A stretch of 50,279 nucleotides of DNA from CAYSPO01 sp964432945. Its GTDB lineage: Bacteria > Bacillota > Clostridia > Tissierellales > Peptoniphilaceae. The position numbers and the translations under genes were made by a program. Below, one piece after another: positions 16,650 to 24,713 of the stretch. How positions within the stretch are numbered: the first letter of the stretch is position 1; every line of letters starts with the position of its first letter. The stretch is from NCBI GenBank assembly GCA_964432945.1, contig CAYSPO010000005.1, positions 1-50,279 on the forward strand, in the 5' to 3' direction. The notes under the pieces are model-generated. The model was not told the origin of the DNA, made no database searches, and saw nothing but the letters and a program-made list of their open reading frames with translations.

Positions 16650-17403
16650 ATTTCCAAGTATTATGTCTTTTCTCCATCAAGGAACACACATCTATATTGT
16701 AGGCTTTTTTTAAATTTTCCCTTGTAAAAACTTCTTGAATACTCCCTTGGTCAAGGGCTCTCTTGTCATAAAGAAGAATAGCTGAGTCGCCATAATATCT
16801 AGCAATAGAGAGGTCATGGATAATAGATAGAACTGATCTATCACCATCTTTAACCCATTTTTTTATAGCTCCAAAAATTGACTCTTGGTATTGTAAATCT
16901 AGGTGATTTACAGGTTCATCCAAAATTAAAATATTAGGATCTTGAGCAAAAAGTTGTGCTAGAAAAGTTCTTTGAAGTTCGCCTCCTGAAATATTTAAAA
17001 TTGATTTATTTCTCAGTTCTGTAAGACCAGTTAGTTCTAAGGCATATTGAACCTTTTCTTTATCTTCTTGTGTATAAGGATCTAAGCCACTTTTTCTATA
17101 AGGATATCTCCCTAAACTCACAACTTCTTCAACAGTAAAGCTATAATTAGGAGATTGATGTTGTTCTAAAATACCTACTGCCTTAGCTTTTTCTTTGGCT
17201 GTCATATTTTTTATGTTTTCGCCTTTATAAGTTATAAGCCCATCGTAGTCTACTTTCCCAGATATTGCTCCGACTACAGAGGATTTCCCTGATCCATTTG
17301 GACCTACAAGCATCTTCCAATCATTTTTATTTAGCTGAAAGCTAATATCTTGAACAATTATTCTATTTCCATAAACTATACTTAATTCTTGTAACTTTAA
17401 CAT
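16648..17403 (-). CDS. btuD: Cobalamin ABC importer, ATPase
   Basis: 251 aa FecE/BtuD-type ATPase. Walker A VGPNGSGKSS, signature ISGGELQRTFLAQ, Walker B ILILDEPVNHLD and the switch His in IIHDLS are all intact. Third gene of btuFCD; its ATG overlaps the btuC stop as TAATG. The substrate is assigned as B12 because the operon is led by a cobalamin riboswitch; sequence alone would say only siderophore/B12 type. Confidence 0.9.
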   Translation of the reverse strand: MLKLQELSIVYGNRIIVQDISFQLNKNDWKMLVGPNGSGKSSVVGAISGKVDYDGLITYKGENIKNMTAKEKAKAVGILEQHQSPNYSFTVEEVVSLGRYPYRKSGLDPYTQEDKEKVQYALELTGLTELRNKSILNISGGELQRTFLAQLFAQDPNILILDEPVNHLDLQYQESIFGAIKKWVKDGDRSVLSIIHDLSIARYYGDSAILLYDKRALDQGSIQEVFTRENLKKAYNIDVCSLMEKRHNTWK

Positions 17404-18416
17404 TATTTTTTACCTTTCACAAATATTATTATAAATATAAGGGAACCAACAGCTGAAGTTATGGCTCCTATAGGTAGTTCTACTGGGGAGAATAAAGTTC
17501 TTGATAGCAAATCTGCAATCATAAGAAAAGATCCGCCTATGAATAATGATAAGGGGAGTAATTTTTTATAATTTGGGCCGACAATGAGTCTAGATATATG
17601 GGGAATAATTATTCCTACAAAAGAAATATTTCCTGCAACAGCAACTGAAACTCCAACAAGAATTGATGAAGCTATTAATAAAATCCTTTTAACATTTTTA
17701 ACATCTACTCCAATATTCCTAGCTTGATTTTCTCCTAAGGAAAATGCATTTAATTCTTCTACATTTCTAAAAGCTAGGCTTCCAAATATGAGCAAAGATA
17801 AAGTTAAAATTATTATATCTGTATAAGAAGTAGCTGCTAAGGAACCCATAGTCCAAAAGAAAATATTTTGTATATCTTCTCTAAAAACAATCATTAAAAG
17901 GTTTAAGCCACTGGCACTTAGCATAGAAAAAATAATTCCTAATAAAATGATTGTGTTATTAGAAACAGTTTTATCTATTTTATAAGCCAAAAAAATAATC
18001 AGGCATAAAGAAGCTATGGCAAAAACTATAGCAAGAATGAAAATTCCTGAAAAAGGTATATTAGCTATATTAAAACCTGTAACGATAGCTATACCAGCAC
18101 CGAGAGAAGCTGCACTTGAGACTCCTAGAGTTGAACCATCAGCAAGGGGGTTCTTAAGAACCCCTTGCATAACAGCTCCCGCTAAGGATAAAGATGCTCC
18201 CACGAGCAGCGCTCCTAAAGCTCTTGGTATTCTTAATTGAAATATAATAGTTTCATAGGAAGATCTATTTCCACTATCGGAAAATATATATTTGATAGAA
18301 GTGATTATATCGGTAAAAGGAATTCTAACACTTCCTAATGATATGCAAACTATTAAGATTAACAATGTAATGAGAGTAAAAACAAGGTACGGTGTCTTTT
18401 TATTCTCCGTAAACAT
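17403..18416 (-). CDS. btuC: Cobalamin ABC importer, permease (FecCD family)
   Basis: 337 aa, about ten membrane helices. FecCD motifs: LRIPRALGALLVGASLSLAG, MQGVLKNPLADGSTLGVSS, GNISFVGIIIPHISRLIVG and ELPIGAITSAVGSLIFI. Usual family length. It overlaps the end of btuF by 17 nt. Confidence 0.92.
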   Translation of the reverse strand: MFTENKKTPYLVFTLITLLILIVCISLGSVRIPFTDIITSIKYIFSDSGNRSSYETIIFQLRIPRALGALLVGASLSLAGAVMQGVLKNPLADGSTLGVSSAASLGAGIAIVTGFNIANIPFSGIFILAIVFAIASLCLIIFLAYKIDKTVSNNTIILLGIIFSMLSASGLNLLMIVFREDIQNIFFWTMGSLAATSYTDIIILTLSLLIFGSLAFRNVEELNAFSLGENQARNIGVDVKNVKRILLIASSILVGVSVAVAGNISFVGIIIPHISRLIVGPNYKKLLPLSLFIGGSFLMIADLLSRTLFSPVELPIGAITSAVGSLIFIIIFVKGKK

Positions 18417-19419
18417 TTTCGAATAATACCTTCACTGCATTTCTTAGACGAGGTCCTGGTCTTGTAAATTCATCGTTATCTACAGAAAATACTTTTGAAT
18501 TTGCAACTGCATCTATACCTTTCCAGTTTTCTCTAGACATAATTTCATCTTCTGGAGCAATATCTCCAGATGGGTAAGAAGATGTAATTATAAACTCTGG
18601 ATTTCTATTTATAACTTCTTCTTCAGATACTACTGACCAGCCATCAACATCATTAAAGATATTTTCTAGACCTACAATTTCTCCTAATTCATCAAAGAAT
18701 GTATTTTTACCACCAGTCCATAAATCAAATTCTAATGGAGAAATTTCATAGTAAACGCTATGAGTTTCGCCATTTTCACTAGCTTTTTCTTTATATTCAT
18801 CAAATACTGATTTCATATCTTCTACTAATGCTTTTGCTTCATCTTCTTTATCAGTTAGTTGACCTAAAAGTCCTATATTTTTATAGATTTCTTCTAAAGA
18901 GTTTGCATCAGTAGATACTACAGTAATTCCTGCATCTTCAAGTTTTTTTACTTGGTCTTCAGTTTGTGACATCATGCCCATAACTAGAACCTCTGGTTCT
19001 AAGGCGATAACTTCTTCTATATTTAGATTTTCCCCAGATCCTACTGTTTTTATAGAATCTACTTCTTCTGGATAATCAACATAGTCACCACGACCAATTA
19101 TTTTATCACCAGCTCCTATTTCGAAAAGGATTTCTGCATCAGATGGTTGAGTAACAACTATTTTTTCTGGATTTTTTTCTAAACTAATTTCTTTTCCAGC
19201 ACCATCTGTAAAAGTTAAAGCACCTATATTACTAGATTCTGACTCATTATCTTTTTCAGATAATTCAGTTGTTTCTTCTGATGAAAGGTTTTCTTTTTCA
19301 ACTTCAGTTTGAACTTCAGTTTTATCTTCTTCAGTTTGGCTAGAGCCTGGGTTAGAACAAGCTGCTAAAGCAAATACCAGTGCTAGCATTAATAATAAAT
19401 TTTTGGTAAATTTTTTCAT
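18400..19419 (-). CDS. btuF: Cobalamin ABC importer, substrate-binding lipoprotein
   Basis: 339 aa. Signal peptide with lipobox FALAAC (Cys 21), then an acidic Glu/Thr/Ser linker to about residue 65 and a class III periplasmic-binding domain: PEKIVVTQPSDAEILFEIG, GENLNIEEVIALEPEVLVMG and NRNPEFIITSSY-like segment. First gene of the operon. AGGAGG at 19425-19430 lies just after the riboswitch. The B12 specificity rests on the riboswitch. Confidence 0.9.
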   Translation of the reverse strand: MKKFTKNLLLMLALVFALAACSNPGSSQTEEDKTEVQTEVEKENLSSEETTELSEKDNESESSNIGALTFTDGAGKEISLEKNPEKIVVTQPSDAEILFEIGAGDKIIGRGDYVDYPEEVDSIKTVGSGENLNIEEVIALEPEVLVMGMMSQTEDQVKKLEDAGITVVSTDANSLEEIYKNIGLLGQLTDKEDEAKALVEDMKSVFDEYKEKASENGETHSVYYEISPLEFDLWTGGKNTFFDELGEIVGLENIFNDVDGWSVVSEEEVINRNPEFIITSSYPSGDIAPEDEIMSRENWKGIDAVANSKVFSVDNDEFTRPGPRLRNAVKVLFENVYGE

Positions 19420-19456
19420 TAATTCCTCCTATTATTTTTGTTACTTAATTCTTTTT

Positions 19457-19581
19457 CAAACTCGGTCTTCCGACTTAGCTTCACCCCTATAAGCGCCTTC
19501 CCTTGCGGTGGCTTTTGCTTATTAGTCCACATTACGGCTACTGGTATAGTTCAAGGCTTTCACTTGATTCCCTTAAGTTTG
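19457..19581 (-). promoter_or_regulatory. Cobalamin riboswitch controlling btuFCD
   Basis: Read on the minus strand, the region has the B12-box-like core AAGTCGGAAGACCGAG (19461-19476) and AAGGGAATCAAGTGAAAGCC near its 5' end. GTAGCCGTAAT, then GCCACCGCAAGGGAAGG, follow in the consensus order. Pairing CAAACT with AGTTTG (19576-19581 with 19457-19462) closes P1. Only about 25 nt separate the aptamer from the Shine-Dalgarno sequence, and no terminator lies between. Control is therefore probably at translation start. Confidence 0.93.
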
Positions 19582-19588
19582 TATTACT

Positions 19589-19617
19589 ATTTTATAGTTA
19601 TAAGTCTTTCAAGTCAA
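19589..19617 (-). promoter_or_regulatory. SigA-type promoter of the btu operon
   Basis: On the minus strand: TTGACT (19612-19617), 17-nt spacer, TAAAAT (19589-19594). It sits just upstream of the riboswitch 5' end. Confidence 0.7.
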
Positions 19618-19663
19618 TCTCAAAAGATTTATATATGATATAATAAAAATAAAGGAGTTAGCC

Positions 19664-19864
19664 ATGAATATAAGAAATTCAATTATTTTAGACATTGTTT
19701 CGGAGTATCCTCAAACAGAAAATGTTTTTAGGACTTATGATGAAAAAGCAGGTAAATGTGTTCTTTGTAACTTTTTATTTGAAACCCCGATAGAGTTTTC
19801 TCAGCAAATAAAAATAGACGAAGAAGTTTTAATTAAGGAAATTGAAGATAAGATATTAGGTTAA
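19664..19864 (+). CDS. DUF1858-domain protein
   Basis: 66 aa. The whole protein matches the short DUF1858 module: DIVSEYPQTENVF, then GKCVLCNFLFETP with a CxxC pair, then IDEEVLIKEIEDKI. Such modules occur alone or at the N terminus of hybrid-cluster-like redox proteins and may bind metal or a redox partner; the function is unknown. RBS AAAGGAG. Divergent from the btu operon. Confidence 0.85.
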   Translation: MNIRNSIILDIVSEYPQTENVFRTYDEKAGKCVLCNFLFETPIEFSQQIKIDEEVLIKEIEDKILG

Positions 19865-19890
19865 TTTCAATTTAGGAATAGAAATACTAG

Positions 19891-19919
19891 TTGACTGCTT
19901 ATTTATCTGATGATAAAAT
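19891..19919 (+). promoter_or_regulatory. SigA-type promoter of proS
   Basis: TTGACT at 19891-19896, 17-nt spacer, TAAAAT at 19914-19919, directly before the T-box leader. Confidence 0.75.
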
Positions 19920-19925
19920 AGGGCA

Positions 19926-20139
19926 TAGCTATGAAGGGGAATAGTAATATATTAGAGCCATAAGCGATGAAGGGATAGTGGAAGCCTTCTTGGTATTCAG
20001 TATATGAACCAGCCTACGGAGCAAACAGGGTAAGCGCCTTATAGCTTTTGAGAAAGGTTTATTAATTCAAGCCTTTAATTAGAGTGGTACCACGTGAGAA
20101 TTTTACTCCCGTCTCTTATGAGATAGGAGTTATTTTTTT
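19926..20139 (+). promoter_or_regulatory. T-box riboswitch (proline) for proS
   Basis: A leader of about 210 nt. The T-box/antiterminator core AGAGTGGTACCACG lies at 20081-20094. A competing terminator follows (20105-20130, stem ACTCC.GTCTC/GAGAT.GGAGT, then a T-run to 20139). The Stem I pattern ATGAAGGGGAATAGTAAT is present near the 5' end. The specifier after GAA reads CCA (20009-20011), a proline codon, followed by GCC. This agrees with the gene downstream. Uncharged proline tRNA would favour read-through. Confidence 0.93.
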
Positions 20140-20148
20140 GGAGGAAAT

Positions 20149-21861
20149 ATGAGATTATCAAAAATGTATCTACCAACACTTAGACAAGATCCATCAGAAG
20201 CTGAAATTCAAAGCCATAAGCTTATGCTTAGATCTGGAATGATTCGACAAACTGCATCTGGAATTTATTCTTACCTACCTTTGGGTAAAAGAGTTATCCA
20301 TAAGATTGAAGAAATCATTAGAAAAAGAATGGAAGAAATTGATTCCCAAGAGATTTCTATGTCTACAATTCAACCAAGTGAGATTTGGGAAGAATCTGGA
20401 AGATGGGAAGTATTTGGTCCAGAGATGTTTAAATTACAAGATAGACACGAAAGAAATTTCTGCTTAGGACCAACAGCAGAAGAATATTTTGTAACTCTTG
20501 TAAGAGGAGAACTTAAGTCTTACAAGCAATTACCAACAGTTCTATATCAAATCACACCAAAGTTCAGAGATGAAAAAAGACCAAGATTTGGTGTAAATAG
20601 ATCTAGAGAATTCATTATGCAAGATGGTTATTCTTTCGATGCAAATAAAGAATCTTCTGACAGAACTTATCAAGAACAATGGGAAGCTTATGAAAGAATA
20701 TTTGATGAAATGGATATTGAATATAAAATTGTTCAAGGTGATTCAGGAGCTATGGGAGGCGATAAATCCCATGAGTTTATTGCTTTATCTGAAATTGGAG
20801 AAGGTCAAATAGCTTATTGTAAATCTTGTGATTTCGCTGCTACTGATGAAAAAGCAGAAGTTGTATTTCATATTGAAGATAATGAAGAAGAAAAAGACTA
20901 CGAAGAAGTTCATACACCAGGAGCTAAAACAATTGATGATTTAGCTGAGATGCTAGATATTGAGCCATGGAAATGTGCTAAAGTTGTAATCTTAGAAGTT
21001 TTTGGAGATCCTGTTATGGTATTTGTTCCGGGAAATAGGGAACTAAATATGGTTAAAATTGCAAACTATTTACAAGCACCAGAACATGAAGTAGAAATGG
21101 CAAGTGATGAAACAATCAAGAGAATAACAGGAGCGGCTTCAGGATTTTCAGGACCTATTAATTTAAAAGAAGATGTTCGTATAGTTGTGGATTCTAGAGT
21201 GACAAAAATCAAAAATATGGTTGTTGGAGCAAATAAAGAAGATTATCATTTTGTTGGAGTTAACTTCAAAAAAGATTTTGATGGTGAAGTAGCAGATGAC
21301 CTTCTTCAAGCAGTTCCTGGAGATTTATGTCCATCATGCTCTGAAAAATTAAGTTTTGCAAGGGGTATTGAAGTTGGAAATATCTTTCAATTTGGAGATA
21401 AATATTCTAAACCGCTTAATGCAACTTTCCTAGACGAAGATGGAAAAGAGCAGTACTTCTATATGGGTTCTTATGGAATAGGTGTAACTAGAACTATTAC
21501 AGCTATCATTGAACAAAATTATGATGAAGATGGTATAATTTGGCCACTTTCAGTAGCACCTTACCAAGCTATTGTGACTATTGTTAACACTAAAGATGAA
21601 GAGCAATCTTCTCTTGGAGAAAAAATCTATAAAGAATTAAAGAGCCAAGGAATCGAAGTTCTATTAGATGATAGAAAAGATAGGGCTGGAGCTAAATTTA
21701 ACGATAGAGATCTTATTGGCATTCCTTTAAGGATAACTGTTGGTAAAAAAGCTGGAGAAGATATAGTAGAATACTCTACAAGAAAAGAAAGAGAAAACGA
21801 AGATATTTCATCTCAAGAAGCTATCAAAAGAGTTGTTGACATAGTTAAGAACTTAAAATAA
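20149..21861 (+). CDS. proS: Prolyl-tRNA synthetase, bacterial type with editing domain
   Basis: 570 aa, full length for the bacterial (ProS type 2) enzyme. Class II catalytic segments are present: LPLGKRVIHKIEEIIRKRM, PRFGVNRSREFIMQDGYSF and GSYGIGVTRTITAII. The YbaK-like insertion that clears mischarged Ala-tRNA lies between about residues 230 and 400. The C-terminal anticodon-binding domain contains LLDDRKDRAGAKFNDRDLIG. The ATG has TTGGAGGAAAT in front. Confidence 0.97.
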   Translation: MRLSKMYLPTLRQDPSEAEIQSHKLMLRSGMIRQTASGIYSYLPLGKRVIHKIEEIIRKRMEEIDSQEISMSTIQPSEIWEESGRWEVFGPEMFKLQDRHERNFCLGPTAEEYFVTLVRGELKSYKQLPTVLYQITPKFRDEKRPRFGVNRSREFIMQDGYSFDANKESSDRTYQEQWEAYERIFDEMDIEYKIVQGDSGAMGGDKSHEFIALSEIGEGQIAYCKSCDFAATDEKAEVVFHIEDNEEEKDYEEVHTPGAKTIDDLAEMLDIEPWKCAKVVILEVFGDPVMVFVPGNRELNMVKIANYLQAPEHEVEMASDETIKRITGAASGFSGPINLKEDVRIVVDSRVTKIKNMVVGANKEDYHFVGVNFKKDFDGEVADDLLQAVPGDLCPSCSEKLSFARGIEVGNIFQFGDKYSKPLNATFLDEDGKEQYFYMGSYGIGVTRTITAIIEQNYDEDGIIWPLSVAPYQAIVTIVNTKDEEQSSLGEKIYKELKSQGIEVLLDDRKDRAGAKFNDRDLIGIPLRITVGKKAGEDIVEYSTRKERENEDISSQEAIKRVVDIVKNLK

Positions 21862-21929
21862 AATTAAATTCAGATAAAAATGATGTTAAAAAAAACATCT
21901 TATATTGCTTTCTAAAATTTATTAATAAC

Positions 21930-21958
21930 TTGACATTTGTGAGCAAAGATATTAATAT
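21930..21958 (+). promoter_or_regulatory. SigA-type promoter of the threonine operon
   Basis: Perfect -35 TTGACA at 21930-21935, 17-nt spacer, TAATAT at 21953-21958. Confidence 0.7.
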
Positions 21959-21964
21959 CTTATT

Positions 21965-22165
21965 ATACTGTGATGAGGCAAAGTAAGGTAGTAGAATCCC
22001 AGAGAGTATAGCCATTAGCTGAAAGGCTGTATGATTAACTATATCTGAAGAACCACCTCTGAGTATGCCCCGATGAGGAGGCACGCTTGTCTGGCGTTAG
22101 AAGATTTTGGTGGAATAGCGATGCTTATATGGCACTCGTCCGATTTATGGACGAGTGCCTTTATT
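21965..22165 (+). promoter_or_regulatory. T-box riboswitch (threonine) for aspartokinase-hom-thrC-thrB
   Basis: A leader of about 200 nt with Stem I features (AAAGTAAGGTAGTAGAATC, AGAGAG). The specifier region reads GAAGAACCACC, giving ACC (22052-22054), a threonine codon, followed by the conserved ACC. The antiterminator core is a variant, GGTGGAATAGCG at 22109-22120. The terminator is an 11-bp GC-rich stem (22131-22141 with 22149-22159) and a T-rich tail. Threonine fits the biosynthetic genes downstream. Confidence 0.9.
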
Positions 22166-22182
22166 TATATATGGAGGAAGAT

Positions 22183-23496
22183 ATGAAAAAAATAGTGAAA
22201 TTTGGAGGAAGCTCTCTTGCAGATGCAAATCAATTCAAAAAAGTTAAAGACATAATTAAGGATGACGAATCTAGAAAATTTGTTGTATGTTCGGCTCCTG
22301 GAAAAAGGCATGGTAAAGATAATAAGGTTACCGATCTTTTATTAATGTGTTATCAATTAGCTAGCCATGATCTTGGTTATGAAGAAGTTCTCGATCAAAT
22401 AGAAATGAGATTCCAATCAATTAATGACGAACTTGATCTTGGAATTGCTTTAGATTTTTTATTTGAAGAAATAAAAAACAACATAGAAAATGGAGCGAGT
22501 GAAGCTTACTTAGTGAGTAGAGGAGAATACTTAAACGGAATTCTTCTTGCAAAGTATCTTGATTTTGAATTTGTAGATGCATGTGAGGTTATCAAATTTA
22601 AAGAAGACGGAAGGTTAAACTCTGAACTTACAGAACAACTATTAGCTGAAAGACTTGAAAAAGCAGGTTGTGCAGTAGTGCCAGGCTTTTTTGGATCTGA
22701 CGAAGAAGGAAATATTGTTACTTTTTCAAGAGGAGGATCTGATATTACAGGCTCTATCGTTGCAGATGCAGTTCATGCAGATCTTTATGAAAACTGGACC
22801 GATGTACCAGGATTTTTAATAGCTGATCCAAATATTGTAGAAAATCCTGAACCGATGGGAAAAGTTACACATAAAGAGTTAAGAGAACTATCTTATATGG
22901 GAGCACCAGTAATTCATGAAGAAGCAATTTTCCCAGTAAAGAAAAAAGGAATAACTATTCACATCAGAAATACTAATAATATAGATGATCCAGGAACAAT
23001 TATTGTTAATGAAGAACCTGAGAACTTTAGAAAAGGTACTATTACAGGAATTGCTGGCAGAAAAGGATTTTCAGTAATAACAATTGAAAAAGCATGGATG
23101 AATTTTGAAGTTGGTTTTTTAAGAAAAGTTATAACAGTTTTCGAATCCAATGACATAAGCATTGAGCATATACCTTCTAGTGTTGATTCTGTTTCTGTTG
23201 TAGTTAGCGATAAAGAACTTGTAGGAAAAGAAAAAAAATTAATAGATGAGTTAAAAATATATTGTAACCCTGATATTATTAATATAGAGGGCGGTATGGC
23301 TATGTTAACTCTTGTTGGTCATGGAATGGCAAGTGTTGCAGGTATGAGTGGTAAATTATTTACATCTTTAGCCCAATCTGGAGTCAATGTAAGCATAATT
23401 AGTCAAGGCTCGAGTGAGATTAGTATCATTATTGGTATAGAGGAAAAAGATTTTGATGTTGCAATAAGAGCTATATACAAAGCATTTAAAGGATAA
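22183..23496 (+). CDS. Aspartate kinase (ThrA/LysC-type, two ACT domains)
   Basis: 437 aa from ATG 22183 (ATGGAGGAAGAT upstream); the frame is open 96 nt further upstream, but that part is the T-box RNA. Phosphorylates aspartate, first step to threonine, lysine and methionine. Kinase motifs are KFGGSS (6-11), SRGEYLNG, SRGGSDITGS (182-191), ENWTDVPG and the GAPVIHEEA segment. Two ACT repeats follow, ending in GVNVSIISQGSSEISIIIG, and likely bind an amino acid effector. The length and spacing suggest the Bacillus YclM-like aspartokinase III class. First gene of the threonine operon. Confidence 0.93.
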   Translation: MKKIVKFGGSSLADANQFKKVKDIIKDDESRKFVVCSAPGKRHGKDNKVTDLLLMCYQLASHDLGYEEVLDQIEMRFQSINDELDLGIALDFLFEEIKNNIENGASEAYLVSRGEYLNGILLAKYLDFEFVDACEVIKFKEDGRLNSELTEQLLAERLEKAGCAVVPGFFGSDEEGNIVTFSRGGSDITGSIVADAVHADLYENWTDVPGFLIADPNIVENPEPMGKVTHKELRELSYMGAPVIHEEAIFPVKKKGITIHIRNTNNIDDPGTIIVNEEPENFRKGTITGIAGRKGFSVITIEKAWMNFEVGFLRKVITVFESNDISIEHIPSSVDSVSVVVSDKELVGKEKKLIDELKIYCNPDIINIEGGMAMLTLVGHGMASVAGMSGKLFTSLAQSGVNVSIISQGSSEISIIIGIEEKDFDVAIRAIYKAFKG

Positions 23497-23513
23497 GAGA
23501 AAGGAAGTGGAAG

Positions 23514-24713
23514 ATGGAAAAAATACTTATAGGTTTATTAGGTTATGGTACTGTTGGTCAAGGAGTTGCCAAAATAATTCAAGATAAGAAAAATCTTCTA
23601 AAAGAATTCACAGGATATGAGTTTGAGATAAAAAAAGTTCTTGTAAATAATTTAGACAAAGAAAGAGAAATTAAGCTTCCAGACCAATTATTTACTACAA
23701 ATGCTGATGATATTTTGAATGATTCAGAAATCGATATAGTTGTTGAAGTGATTTCTGCTATAGAACCTGCTAAAGATATGATAATCAAGGCAATGGAGAA
23801 TGGAAAATCTATTGTTTCTGCAAATAAAGCGGTAATAAGTAAATATTTTGAAGAGTTTAATGAAATTGCAGAAAAAAATAATGTCCATTTTCTCTATGAA
23901 GCTTCAGTTGCAGGGGGAATTCCTGTTATTAAACCTTTACATGATATTGTGATGCAAAACGAAATAAATAGGGTTAGAGGGATTCTTAATGGTACATGTA
24001 ATTATATTCTTTCGAAAATGAGTGAGAATAATCAAGGTTATGATGAAGTACTAAAAGAAGCCCAAAAACTTGGATATGCTGAAGCTGATCCATCATCTGA
24101 TGTTAATGGAGATGATACTCTTAGAAAATTAAGGTTACTTTCTACAATAGCTTTCAAACAAAAAGTTAGTGAAGAAAATATTATTCTTGAGGGTATAAGT
24201 AAAATAAAGGCTGAAGATATAGAAAACTTAGACAAGCTTAATAAAACTATAAAATTAATAGGAGATGCTTGGGTAGAAAATGAAAATATAATGGCAGTAG
24301 TTCAACCAGTTGCAGTTGAAAAGGGAACTTATTTTGCTTCTGTTAATGATGCTTATAATTCTGTCACAATTAATGGAGATATTGTAGGTGAACTTAAGTT
24401 TTATGGCTCTGGAGCAGGAATGCTTCCTACGGGAAATGCTGTAATGAACGATGTTATTGATATTGCTTTAGATAGGCAATCCCCAAATGTTTGTGAATTA
24501 GGAAAACAAAGAAATCTAAATTCTCAAAATATACAAGGAGATTTCTACATTAGATATAATCCTAATAAGTTAAAATCATCTCATGATAAAAATTCTGGTG
24601 AGGTAAATTCAAAAGTTATGTTGCTAGAAGATGTAAAGTTAACTGACCTTCAAAACAAATTAAAAGATGATAAAGATGCTGTAATTATTAGGTTAGAAGG
24701 AGCTGATTACTAA
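23514..24713 (+). CDS. hom: Homoserine dehydrogenase
   Basis: 399 aa. Reduces aspartate semialdehyde to homoserine with NAD(P)H. The Rossmann GLLGYGTVGQGVAKII opens the protein. The catalytic domain has SVAGGIPVIKPL, LNGTCNYILSKM and AEADPSSDVNGDD. GAGMLPTGNAV comes late. The C-terminal region after about residue 345 is shorter than a complete ACT domain, so feedback inhibition there is uncertain. It follows aspartokinase by 17 nt and overlaps thrC by one base (TAATG). Confidence 0.95.
   Translation: MEKILIGLLGYGTVGQGVAKIIQDKKNLLKEFTGYEFEIKKVLVNNLDKEREIKLPDQLFTTNADDILNDSEIDIVVEVISAIEPAKDMIIKAMENGKSIVSANKAVISKYFEEFNEIAEKNNVHFLYEASVAGGIPVIKPLHDIVMQNEINRVRGILNGTCNYILSKMSENNQGYDEVLKEAQKLGYAEADPSSDVNGDDTLRKLRLLSTIAFKQKVSEENIILEGISKIKAEDIENLDKLNKTIKLIGDAWVENENIMAVVQPVAVEKGTYFASVNDAYNSVTINGDIVGELKFYGSGAGMLPTGNAVMNDVIDIALDRQSPNVCELGKQRNLNSQNIQGDFYIRYNPNKLKSSHDKNSGEVNSKVMLLEDVKLTDLQNKLKDDKDAVIIRLEGADY

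Noticed and set aside
21862..21925. Terminator after proS
   Set aside because: A GATGTT/AACATC hairpin with an A-loop exists, but the tail is TTATATT only; too weak to call.
22087..22182. Upstream extension of the aspartokinase reading frame
   Set aside because: It runs through the T-box antiterminator and terminator; the RBS and the KFGGSS start fit ATG 22183.
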